Assembly (NCBI GenBank): GCA_035762425.1
Contig: DASTOW010000140.1
Location: forward strand, 1-33,323
DNA length: 33,323 bases
Direction: 5' to 3'
Source of the DNA: AWTP1-13 sp035762425
Lineage (GTDB): Bacteria; Pseudomonadota; Alphaproteobacteria; Rhizobiales; Hyphomicrobiaceae
Below the pieces are notes generated by a model that did no database searches, was not told where the DNA came from, and saw only the letters and a list, made by a program, of their open reading frames with translations. A program made the translations under genes and the position numbers. Shown here piece after piece: positions 7,754-15,477 of the stretch. The first letter of the stretch is position 1, and every line of letters starts with the position of its first letter.

Positions 7754-8880
7754 CAGCCTAGCCGGTAGACTGATCGCGCGTTGCGCGTCAGAACTTGCTC
7801 GAAGCGCTCGCGCGGCGTACCGGCCGGAAAGGCCCGGAAGGGATCGTCGAAATCCCAGTGCGGATAGTCGGACGCAAATAGGATGCGGTCCCAGCCGATC
7901 CATTCGATGGTGTCAAACAGGTGCCGGCGGTTGTCGGGCTCCTCCATCGGCTGGGAGGTCACCCAGATGTGCTCGCGGATGTACTCCGATGGGCGCCGTT
8001 TGAGGTGCGCCACCTCGCTGCGATTGCGCTCAAACAGCTTGTCCAGCCGCCATGTCAGCGCCGGCAACCAGCCAAAGCCACCCTCGACGATCACCACCTT
8101 CAGGCGCGGAAAACGTTCGAACACGCCCTCGATGACGAGGCTCGTGACCACCGTCTGGCAGGAGGTCGAATGTCCAGAGCTCTCCTCGATGTAGTAGGAG
8201 GGCCAGCCGACGCCCGTGAAGGGATGGCCGCTCGAGCCGAACACGTGCAGCGCCACCGGAAGACCATGGCGTTCAGCGGCCGCATAGATTGGCCAGTAGC
8301 GGCGATTGCCGGCCGGATCGCCCGTCCGCGTCAGCATAAAGACCTGTGCGTAGCAGGCATCGCCGGCGCAGCGGTCGATCTCGCGCACCGAGGCCTCGGC
8401 ATCCTCGTAGGGCACCACGATGCCGGCCTTCAGTCGTGGTTCGGGTCGTGCAAAAAAATCGCGTTGCCAATCGTTGACAGCCGCGGTCATGACTGCCGAG
8501 AAGGCTACGTTGATCTCGCTCTGGCCGCTCATCCCGAGTGGACCAAGCATGCCGTACTCGACGCCGTAGGCGTCGAGATACTGCGACCGGATCAGATTGA
8601 GGTCTGAGCCCGGCGGGCTGCCATCGTCCGGCCAGGCATCACGCCGGCAGGCACGCGGTGCCGATTTCGGATAGGGCTCGATCTGCATGCCGCTGCGCTT
8701 GCGCGAGCCATATGTCTGTAGATGTTCCCACCAATGCGCCGACAGATAGGGCTTGAGATCGTCGATCGAGCGCAGTGCCGGGTGCACGTCGCCGTCTATG
8801 ATCTTGAGCCGCACCTCGGCGATGGCAGGACTTTCGCGGTTGCCTTCGACTTCAGCCGTTAGGGGTGCATCGAGCGTCAT
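7753..8880 (-). CDS. Amidohydrolase family 2 metal-dependent hydrolase/decarboxylase-like protein
   Basis: TIM-barrel enzyme of about 375 residues in the amidohydrolase-2 (ACMSD-like) family, which hydrolyses or decarboxylates often aromatic acids at a single divalent metal. Visible metal-site elements are IDGDVHP near residues 28-34 (a D-x-H version of the first-strand motif), a central histidine in VALHVFGSSGH, and the late FASDYPHWD. The same architecture is seen in the next gene upstream, and segments such as YWPIYAAAERHG are identical, so the two are diverged paralogues. Its start overlaps the upstream stop by 4 bp (8877-8880) and its stop overlaps the Rieske start. Precise substrate unknown; an aromatic or heterocyclic carboxylate is a reasonable guess given the Rieske neighbour. 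Confidence 0.88.
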   Translation of the reverse strand: MTLDAPLTAEVEGNRESPAIAEVRLKIIDGDVHPALRSIDDLKPYLSAHWWEHLQTYGSRKRSGMQIEPYPKSAPRACRRDAWPDDGSPPGSDLNLIRSQYLDAYGVEYGMLGPLGMSGQSEINVAFSAVMTAAVNDWQRDFFARPEPRLKAGIVVPYEDAEASVREIDRCAGDACYAQVFMLTRTGDPAGNRRYWPIYAAAERHGLPVALHVFGSSGHPFTGVGWPSYYIEESSGHSTSCQTVVTSLVIEGVFERFPRLKVVIVEGGFGWLPALTWRLDKLFERNRSEVAHLKRRPSEYIREHIWVTSQPMEEPDNRRHLFDTIEWIGWDRILFASDYPHWDFDDPFRAFPAGTPRERFEQVLTRNARSVYRLG

Positions 8881-10016
8881 GCGGGCCTCGCCAAGCGAGA
8901 ATAGGTCGCACGCGGGTTGTCGACCAGGATCTTCTGCCGCAAGTCAGGCGCAATTCCCGCCGGCAGCATTTCGTCCCCATCGTACTGCCAATGCGGGAAG
9001 TCGCTTGCGAACAGCAGCACGTCATCGGACTGCAGTTGATCCATCACGCGCCCAATCTGCTCTGTTCCGTCCGGTCCGTCAAAGGGCTGGATGGTCAGGC
9101 GCACGTGATCGCGCACGAACTCCTGCGGCGAGCGGTCTACCCAGGGCACCTCGTTGCGCACCCCGCGCCACGACTTGGATAGCCGCCACAGATAGGGCGG
9201 CAGCCAGGTAACCCCAGATTCGATCAGCACGACCTTGAGCTTGGGAAACTTCACAAACACCCCCTCGCAGATCAGGCTGCCAAGCTGGGTATGAAACCCG
9301 ACCGACTGGGCGGCGTAGTCCTCGAGCTGATAGGTCGGCCATCCCGAGCCAGTAACGGCGTGGTGATAGCTGCTGCCGGCATGGATGCCGACCGCGAATC
9401 CATGCCGCTCGGCGGCCGCGTAAATCGGCCAGTACTGCGACTTGCCGAGCGGATGCTCGCCCATCGCCAGCAGCAACACCTGCACAAAGCGTGCATCGCC
9501 GCTGCGCCGCTCGATCTCTTCAACCGAGCGCTCTGCCGATTGAATGGGCAGCACGACCGAGCCCTTGAAGCGCGCATCCTTGTCGAGCCACTCGGCGGCT
9601 AGCCAGTCGTTGAGGGCACGCGCGAACGCGGCTGCCAGGTTCTCGTCGCGAAACAGCTGGACGGGAAACAAGCTGTTGCAGACGGCGTGCGCGAACTGAT
9701 GCCGATCAAGGGTTGCTTGTGCCGCCGAGGTTGGATCTGCATCGGCCCGGCTCTGGCGCCAATCCGGCCGCATGGTCAGCGGTGCGCCGGCGGGATAGGC
9801 GATCGACTGCCATGCATCGATGCCCCGCAACGCCACGGTATCGCGCCAGTAGTCATCCATATATCGCGCAAGGTCCGCTGGCGTCGGCAGCCGCGGATGC
9901 AGGTCGCAGTCGATGGCATTGCGAAAGTCGTTGCCCAGAACCTGTCCTCCGCCGACTTTTGCCCCGCACGCGCGTCTGCTACCCCGCACGCGCTTCTGAC
10001 CACAAAATCTGCGCAC
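8877..10016 (-). CDS. Amidohydrolase family 2 protein, paralogue of the downstream gene
   Basis: Second ACMSD-like amidohydrolase, up to 379 residues, with IDCDLHPRLP, a histidine in VGIHAGSSYHH and LLFASDFPHWQYDG as metal-site elements. It shares YWPIYAAAERHG and the overall motif order with the next gene. The start is doubtful. The longest frame opens with GTG at 10016 and a basic leader encoded partly by a 20-bp tandem repeat; GTG at 9989 is also possible. The only good ribosome site (GGAGG at about 9950) precedes no ATG or GTG, only CTG codons just before GNDFRNAIDCDLHP, where family similarity begins. Members of this pair may form a heteromeric enzyme or act on successive intermediates. 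It is the first gene of the run 10016-7337. Confidence 0.82.
   Translation of the reverse strand: MRRFCGQKRVRGSRRACGAKVGGGQVLGNDFRNAIDCDLHPRLPTPADLARYMDDYWRDTVALRGIDAWQSIAYPAGAPLTMRPDWRQSRADADPTSAAQATLDRHQFAHAVCNSLFPVQLFRDENLAAAFARALNDWLAAEWLDKDARFKGSVVLPIQSAERSVEEIERRSGDARFVQVLLLAMGEHPLGKSQYWPIYAAAERHGFAVGIHAGSSYHHAVTGSGWPTYQLEDYAAQSVGFHTQLGSLICEGVFVKFPKLKVVLIESGVTWLPPYLWRLSKSWRGVRNEVPWVDRSPQEFVRDHVRLTIQPFDGPDGTEQIGRVMDQLQSDDVLLFASDFPHWQYDGDEMLPAGIAPDLRQKILVDNPRATYSRLARPA
9962..9998. repeat. 20-bp period direct repeat
   Basis: CCCCGCACGCGCGTCTG (9962-9978) recurs as CCCCGCACGCGCTTCTG (9982-9998), 16 of 17 bases identical, 20 bp apart. It lies at the extreme 5' end of, or just before, the amidohydrolase gene and casts doubt on the longest start choice. 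It could equally be a duplicated protein-binding site in the leader. Confidence 0.6.
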
Positions 10017-10355
10017 CTCGTCGCAGGTCGGTCAAGGCTGTGAAAGGAACGCACTAGCCTCGATCAGCCAGGCCGAGACCTTCCTGCTGAACTGCAATAC
10101 GTCGCGGTCAATGTACCACGCCAACAGGGAGACTGTCGTCGTCGACAGCCGCAGACGCACCGCACACCTGAGGTATGGTGTGGGTAGCCGGTCAACCAAG
10201 TCACGGTCTGTGAGGTGAGATCTGCATTCCCCGCCCCCAGGTCGAAGCGCGGCCTCGATTTGAGCCCCACCTTAAGACGTGGCATGCGCGCGTGACCTCG
10301 CACGGGTTGCGAGCCCCCGCAACCACCGAGACCACCGATAACGGAGCGGCAACGA
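10017..10355. other. Intergenic region between two same-strand operons
   Basis: This 339-bp stretch separates the end of the inositol run (stop at 10356) from the first amidohydrolase gene, both on the minus strand. It must hold the end of the former transcript and probably the promoter of the latter. The only structure I see is the hairpin at 10305-10324. The minus-strand frame 10064-10393 crosses into the SDR gene and has no recognisable content. No clear -35/-10 pair was found. Confidence 0.5.
10305..10324 (-). terminator. Hairpin after the last gene of the inositol run (possible terminator)
   Basis: GGTTGCG (10305-10311) and CGCAACC (10318-10324) form a perfect 7-bp stem with a 6-nt loop, 32 bp after the SDR stop codon. 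No run of T follows on the minus strand, so intrinsic termination would be weak or the hairpin may only protect the 3' end. Confidence 0.35.
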
Positions 10356-11138
10356 CTAGTCGTAGCCACCCATGACATTCTGGTCGAAGTCAATCAATGC
10401 CCCAGTGATCATCTCTGCCGCATCGCTCAGCAAGTAGACCGCTAAAAAGGATACATCATCAGGCCCTATGAGCCTGCCGAAAGGTTGCAGCGGCTCTGCT
10501 CTTGCCAGCCAGTCCGGTGGTTTCCCATCGCGCTTCTGGATGGCATGTTCGCCGGGGGTGTCGGTCCAGCCGATGTTGAGTCCATTGACGCGGATGCGGT
10601 CGAAACGCAGAGCGTGCGCATTGTTCTTGGTCAGCGTGGCAAGAGCCCCTTTGGATGCTGAATACGCGGTGAGGAACGGCTGCCCGCCATGCGACGAGCG
10701 GGTAATGATATTCACGATGCTGCCGGGTCGCCGGTCCTCCCTCAAGTGGCGCACGAGCGCCTGCGTGAGGATGAAGGGCGCTCGCACATTGACCGCGAAC
10801 ATCCGATCCCACAGCACCACGCTGGTATCCTCGATACTGCCTCGGTCGGTGATGCCGGCGGCATTGACAAGGCCATCGATACGCCCGAAACGCGCAATTG
10901 CACCCTGCACGATGCTTTGCGCTGCCGCGGCATCGGCAAGGTCGGCGGTGATGCAAAACGCCTGCGATCCGCGCTTCTCGAGTGCTGCTACCATCTCGCT
11001 GCCGTTGGCAGCATTGCGACCGCTGATACAGATGCCAGAAGCGCCGCAGTGGGCTGCGTCGAGTGCGATGGCGGCGCCGATACCTTGCGTTCCCCCTGTA
11101 ACGACGATGAACTTTCCGGCGAGTGAAATGGCCTTCAT
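10356..11138 (-). CDS. SDR-family NAD(P)-dependent oxidoreductase
   Basis: Classical short-chain dehydrogenase of 260 residues. It has the cofactor motif TGGTQGIG (14-21), NAAG (92-95), a catalytic serine in IITRSSHGG (148 or 149) and the YSASK catalytic box (Y159, K163). It lacks the Asp typical of strict NAD enzymes at an obvious place, so cofactor preference is left open. The ATG overlaps the stop of the IolG-like gene (ATGA, 11135-11138), so it is the last gene of the 12-gene run. In this context it may oxidise a cyclitol or a stereoisomer of inositol, or reduce a keto-inositol; that is inference from location, since SDRs are too diverse to name a substrate. Confidence 0.9.
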   Translation of the reverse strand: MKAISLAGKFIVVTGGTQGIGAAIALDAAHCGASGICISGRNAANGSEMVAALEKRGSQAFCITADLADAAAAQSIVQGAIARFGRIDGLVNAAGITDRGSIEDTSVVLWDRMFAVNVRAPFILTQALVRHLREDRRPGSIVNIITRSSHGGQPFLTAYSASKGALATLTKNNAHALRFDRIRVNGLNIGWTDTPGEHAIQKRDGKPPDWLARAEPLQPFGRLIGPDDVSFLAVYLLSDAAEMITGALIDFDQNVMGGYD

Positions 11139-12130
11139 GATGCAACGCTCATTGCTATTCCAGTCCCGAGAGATTGGATTGCAGCCTCCGCTAGCAAGAG
11201 TGCCCGCCGGCCGTCCTCACCGCTCACCGGCATTGGTCGCCCCTGGTCAATCGCGGCGACGAACTGATCCAATTCGTTGGCATACGCCTCGGCATATCGC
11301 TCGAGGAAAAAATGATAGGGCTTATCGACGGCTATGACATCTGCGTTTGCAATCTCGACCGTGGTTGGCGTCGGATTGCCGGCAATCAGCCGGCCCTTGG
11401 AGCCGTGCACCTCGATGCGTTGATCGTAGCCATAAGAGGCGCGCCGGCTGTTGTTGATGTGGCAGAGGCGGCCTGACGGCGTACGCATCAGGACCATCGC
11501 GGAATCGACATCCCCAGCGCGGCCGATTTCGGCATCGACAATCGAACTCGCGGCCGCAAAGACGGTCTGCGGCTCCTCGCCGAGAAGCCAGCGCGCCATG
11601 TCGAAATCGTGGATCATCATATCCCGGAACAAGCCACCGGAAACCTTGACATAGGCGAGGGGCGGTGGAGCTGGATCGCGGCTTGAGATGATGACCTGCT
11701 CGACGTTGCCGATGTCTCCCCGATCGACCCCACGCTTGAGTGCCGCGAAGCTCGGATCGAACCGCCGATTGAATCCGACCAACATGGGAACTCCCGCGCT
11801 TCTTACAGCCGCGAGGCACTGCTCCACTCTGGTCAGCGAAAGGTCAATTGGCTTCTCGCAGAAAATAGCCTTCCCGGCCTTGGCCGCCGCAATGCAGAGG
11901 TCAGCGTGCGTGTCGGTCGAAGACGCGATGAGGATGGCGCCGACGGATGAGTCCTCAAGAGCCGTATCTGCGTCCGCAGCAACGGCTCCGTGCAGTTGCG
12001 CAAGCTCTTGCGCCGCCGTGCCGTTAACATCCACCACATAGCGCAGCTCGGCGCGCGAATGGCGGGCCAGATTGGCGGCATGGATAGCGCCGATGCGGCC
12101 GGCGCCGAACATGGCAAATCGCAGGGTCAC
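11135..12130 (-). CDS. iolG: Gfo/Idh/MocA-family dehydrogenase, inositol 2-dehydrogenase (IolG)-like
   Basis: NAD-dependent sugar/polyol dehydrogenase of 331 residues; family members such as IolG oxidise myo-inositol to 2-keto-myo-inositol. Landmarks are the Rossmann motif FGAGRIG (8-14), the EKP box (E92, K93, P94) and a D-x3-H pair in FRDMMIHDFDMARWLL (D170, H174). These line up with the Lys, Asp and His used for catalysis by Bacillus IolG. The start is GTG at 12130 with GGAGG 6 nt upstream, overlapping the ATPase stop (GTGA, 12127-12130). The iolD and iolE genes in the same run support the assignment, though other cyclitol or sugar substrates of this family remain possible. Confidence 0.85.
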   Translation of the reverse strand: MTLRFAMFGAGRIGAIHAANLARHSRAELRYVVDVNGTAAQELAQLHGAVAADADTALEDSSVGAILIASSTDTHADLCIAAAKAGKAIFCEKPIDLSLTRVEQCLAAVRSAGVPMLVGFNRRFDPSFAALKRGVDRGDIGNVEQVIISSRDPAPPPLAYVKVSGGLFRDMMIHDFDMARWLLGEEPQTVFAAASSIVDAEIGRAGDVDSAMVLMRTPSGRLCHINNSRRASYGYDQRIEVHGSKGRLIAGNPTPTTVEIANADVIAVDKPYHFFLERYAEAYANELDQFVAAIDQGRPMPVSGEDGRRALLLAEAAIQSLGTGIAMSVAS

Positions 12131-13239
12131 GTTGAGCCTCCAACGATGTCGGGCTGCAAGCCCTGGTCCTGTCCGGTGTGCGGCACGAGATTGACACCAT
12201 GATTGGCGAACGACACATGCACCTGTGTGCCCGCAGAATAAGGGGTCCCAACGTTGCGATCGATTGCAAAGCGATTGGTACCCGCGACTTCCACCGTATA
12301 CTCCATGTGCGAGCCGAGATAGGCCGCCTTGAGGATTCTGCCTTCGAGCCCTGATGCATCGGAGGCCGATGAAAGAATGAACGACTCCGGCCGCACGGCG
12401 ATTTTGGCTCGTCCAGCCGCCAGCCCTCGACGCGGCAGAGTCAGGACGAGATTGCCGATGCGAGCCTCGGCGAGCGTTTCATCAATGGGGCGAACGTCCA
12501 CGTCGATGAGATTGGCATCGCCGATGAAATCGGCAACGAACAGATTTTGCGGCGCCTCATAGAGCTGTCGCGGCGTGCCCATCTGGGCAATGCGGGCATC
12601 CGACATGACGATGACGCAATCCGAGACGGCAAGCGCCTCCTGCTGATCGTGCGTGACGTAGGCGACCGTGAGATTGAGCCGCTGCTGCAGCTCGCGAATG
12701 TCCTCTCGCACTCGTCGGCGCAACTTCGCATCGAGATTGGACAGAGGCTCGTCGAACAGGAGCACCTGCGGCTCAAGCACGAGCGCTCGCGCCACTGCCA
12801 CTCGCTGCTGCTGCCCGCCCGACAGCTCCGAGGGGAGGCGTTGCTCCAAGCCGGCAAGACCGACCACGGCAAGCTTGTCAGCGGCCATGGCCTGTGCGTC
12901 GCGCTTCCTGACACCGCTGACCGTGGGACCATAGGCGACGTTTTCCAGCACGGTCATGTGCGGAAAGAGCGCATATGATTGGAATACCATGCTGACGTCA
13001 CGCTCCGCCGCCGATACTAGCGAGACGTCCTTGCCGCCGATCAGAATCTGTCCCTCACTCGGCAGCTCGAGCCCGGCGATCAGACGCAGCGTAGTGGTCT
13101 TCCCGCAGCCGGACGGCCCGAGAAGTGTCACAAGCGTTCCAGGTGCGATAGAGAATGAGAGGTTGTCGACCGCAGTTACCGGGCCGTACCGCTTGCTTAC
13201 GGAGCGCAACTCAACGGAGGATGGGCTACGCGGATTCAT
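12127..13239 (-). CDS. ABC transporter ATP-binding protein (AfuC/FbpC/PotA type), importer 2
   Basis: ATPase of 370 residues for the second importer of the inositol run. Walker A GPSGCGKTT lies at 41-49, signature LSGGQQQR at 139-146, Walker B VLLFDE at 159-164 and the switch histidine at 197 (YVTHD). A C-terminal TOBE-type region follows. It overlaps the permease gene by 4 bp (13236-13239) and the iolG-like gene by 4 bp. No good ribosome site precedes its ATG; instead a 14-bp perfect palindrome occupies that place, suggesting that translation depends on ribosomes finishing the permease gene. Gene order binding protein, fused permease, ATPase is that of afuABC and fbpABC. Confidence 0.9.
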   Translation of the reverse strand: MNPRSPSSVELRSVSKRYGPVTAVDNLSFSIAPGTLVTLLGPSGCGKTTTLRLIAGLELPSEGQILIGGKDVSLVSAAERDVSMVFQSYALFPHMTVLENVAYGPTVSGVRKRDAQAMAADKLAVVGLAGLEQRLPSELSGGQQQRVAVARALVLEPQVLLFDEPLSNLDAKLRRRVREDIRELQQRLNLTVAYVTHDQQEALAVSDCVIVMSDARIAQMGTPRQLYEAPQNLFVADFIGDANLIDVDVRPIDETLAEARIGNLVLTLPRRGLAAGRAKIAVRPESFILSSASDASGLEGRILKAAYLGSHMEYTVEVAGTNRFAIDRNVGTPYSAGTQVHVSFANHGVNLVPHTGQDQGLQPDIVGGST

Positions 13240-15458
13240 GATGCGGGGCCCCGCACTGTGGTTGCTCCAACGACCACGTTCGCTCCGCCAGATTTGGTCT
13301 GGCCCGGCACCCGCCGTCCAATCCTTGCCTCGCCGGCCAGCAGCTGAAAGGCAATGATGACAACAAGCATCACGGCGATCAGCACCGTAGAATAAGCTAT
13401 CGCAAGGCCGAACTCACCAGCTTCCACTCTGCCGACGATATAGGCGGTGGCCATATTGTACTGTGCCGTGACTAGAAATATGACGGCGCTCACGGCAGTA
13501 ATCGCACGGACAAAACTATAGACCATGGCCGCTATGATGGCCGGCCGGAGCAGCGGGATGATCACGCGACGTAGAGTCGTTCCCGTATGTCCACCCAGGG
13601 TGAGCGATGCTTCGTCGAGATTCTTGTCAATCTGTGCGAGGGCCGCAATTCCGGCGCGCACGCCAACAGGCATGTTGCGGAAAATGAAACACAGAACGAG
13701 AATTGTGCCGGTGCCTGCCAGTTCGATGGGCGGCGTGTTGAAGGCGAGAATGTAGCTGACGCCGATGACGGTGCCTGGAATGGCAAAACTCAGCATGGTG
13801 CCGAACTCGAACGCGCGCCGACCATAGAAATTCTGACGGGCGAGCAAGTATGCCGTCAACAGTCCCAGAGCTGCGGTGAGGGGCGCGGAGATGAATGAGA
13901 TCTGGAGCGTGGTCCAGAAGGAGTTCCACGCCGAGCCCGAAAAGTGCATGCCTCGGCCTGTTTGCTCGATCGCGAAGCCAGTCCAGAAATGCTCGAGCGT
14001 GAACGTGTGATCACGGCCGACGGCCTTCACGAACGCGCTGAATAGGATGGTCGCATAGACAGCAAGCGTGAAGATCACCCAGGCAATGGTGAGACCGTAG
14101 CTTGCGATCCTAACACCGGTCGGTAGTGCCACGGGCAGACCGCTGTCGCCCTTGCCGGTCAAGGTCGTATAAGAGCGGCGACCGAGCCACACGTTCTGTG
14201 CATAGAAGGCCGCCAGGGTGAACCCGAGGAGGAGCAGGGCGAGCGTTGCGGCGCGCCCTTGATCATGAGCAGCACCGACGACGGCAAAGAAGATTTTGGT
14301 CGACAACACGTCGAAATTGCCGCCAAGCACCAGCGGGTTGCCGAAATCGGCAAGGCTCTCGATGAAGCCCAGCAGAAAGGCGTTGGCGACGCCAGGCCGC
14401 ATCAGTGGCCAAGTTATGGTCTTGAAGGTGCCCCAGCGCGAGGCTCGCAACGTCTGCGACGCTTCCTCCAGCGAGGGCGCGATGCTCTGCACAACTCCGA
14501 TCAGCACCAGGAAAGCGATTGGCGTGAACGCCAGCACCTGCGCAAGGAATACACCTGGGAAGCCATAGATCCAGCGCGACCGGGGTATGTCGAATGCGTC
14601 CGCGAGAAAGCTTGTTACAAGCCCCGAGCGCCCGAACAAGAGGATCAGGGCGAGCCCGATCACGAACGGCGGCGTAATGATTGGCAGTACTGTCAGCGCC
14701 CGCAATAGCTTCTTGTGCGGAAAGGGCGTGCGAACCGCGACCAGAGCGAAGGCGAGACCGAGCAGTGTCGTCGCCACACCTACTGAGACGCCGAGGATGA
14801 GTGTATTCCACGCTACGCCGCAATTTAGGCGGCCAAGGATGCACCCGAGGGCCCAGACATTGCTATCGAAGATCTTCTCGACCAGCGCGTACGGAGCAAA
14901 GTTGCCGAGATTGTCGCGCAAGGCGCTGGTCAAAATCGCGAGCACGGGGAAGAACACGAACGTGCCGACCAGGGCAATGACGATCGTAAGGGACCCCATT
15001 ACGAAGCAGTCGCCGCGGCAGTACCCCTTCCCAGCCAGCCCCTTTGACATCAACATCAGGTAACTGAGTGCCAGCATCAAGGCCCCATAGCCCATGCCCG
15101 ACTGTTTGGCGTCAACGGGGAAGACAGCTGCCAGCCACGACCAAGCGGGCCCGCTGTGGATGATCGCAAAACCTTGCAGCAGGAGAAGTCCGATGCCGAG
15201 TACAGCCGGCCCTGTCAGTTGTTGGACCGCAAGGGCGGTGCGTGCATACCACAGCACTGCAATGGCGATCAGAGGAAGCAGCGGCAGGATCAGCCAAGTC
15301 CGGCCGCCCCAGATGATCTGGTAGAGCGCTGGGCCCGTTTCGAGATTTGGGTATTGCGCGAGCCAGTCCGTGGCCATGTAGCTCTCCTGCCCATACCAAG
15401 GCAGGAGGGCTACACCGGCCAGCCCGACCAACAACCATGTGACGACAGCGCTTGGCAT
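13236..15458 (-). CDS. ABC transporter permease, fused two-domain with N-terminal extension (AfuB-like), importer 2
   Basis: Inner-membrane channel of 740 residues. After an N-terminal region of roughly 150 residues with several extra hydrophobic segments come two permease domains. Their cytoplasmic EAA loops are EEASQTLRASRWGTFKTITW in the first half and one starting DEASLTLGGHTGTTLRRV in the second. The longer form with extra N-terminal helices is about 160 residues more than the 579-residue permease at 4132 and resembles AfuB-type proteins. The ATG at 15458 has only a weak ribosome site and lies 19 bp after the binding-protein stop. With the AfuA-like binding protein and ATPase it makes a complete importer; a phosphorylated sugar or cyclitol is the proposed cargo. 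Confidence 0.88.
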   Translation of the reverse strand: MPSAVVTWLLVGLAGVALLPWYGQESYMATDWLAQYPNLETGPALYQIIWGGRTWLILPLLPLIAIAVLWYARTALAVQQLTGPAVLGIGLLLLQGFAIIHSGPAWSWLAAVFPVDAKQSGMGYGALMLALSYLMLMSKGLAGKGYCRGDCFVMGSLTIVIALVGTFVFFPVLAILTSALRDNLGNFAPYALVEKIFDSNVWALGCILGRLNCGVAWNTLILGVSVGVATTLLGLAFALVAVRTPFPHKKLLRALTVLPIITPPFVIGLALILLFGRSGLVTSFLADAFDIPRSRWIYGFPGVFLAQVLAFTPIAFLVLIGVVQSIAPSLEEASQTLRASRWGTFKTITWPLMRPGVANAFLLGFIESLADFGNPLVLGGNFDVLSTKIFFAVVGAAHDQGRAATLALLLLGFTLAAFYAQNVWLGRRSYTTLTGKGDSGLPVALPTGVRIASYGLTIAWVIFTLAVYATILFSAFVKAVGRDHTFTLEHFWTGFAIEQTGRGMHFSGSAWNSFWTTLQISFISAPLTAALGLLTAYLLARQNFYGRRAFEFGTMLSFAIPGTVIGVSYILAFNTPPIELAGTGTILVLCFIFRNMPVGVRAGIAALAQIDKNLDEASLTLGGHTGTTLRRVIIPLLRPAIIAAMVYSFVRAITAVSAVIFLVTAQYNMATAYIVGRVEAGEFGLAIAYSTVLIAVMLVVIIAFQLLAGEARIGRRVPGQTKSGGANVVVGATTVRGPAS
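13242..13255. promoter_or_regulatory. 14-bp GC palindrome covering the ATPase ribosome-binding position
   Basis: TGCGGGGCCCCGCA is perfectly self-complementary and ends 3 bp from the ATG of the importer-2 ATPase, inside the last codons of the permease gene. In RNA it could fold and hide the initiation region until a ribosome arrives from upstream. This is a structural inference only. Confidence 0.35.
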
Positions 15459-15477
15459 GGTTGCGAGCCGTGCGTCG

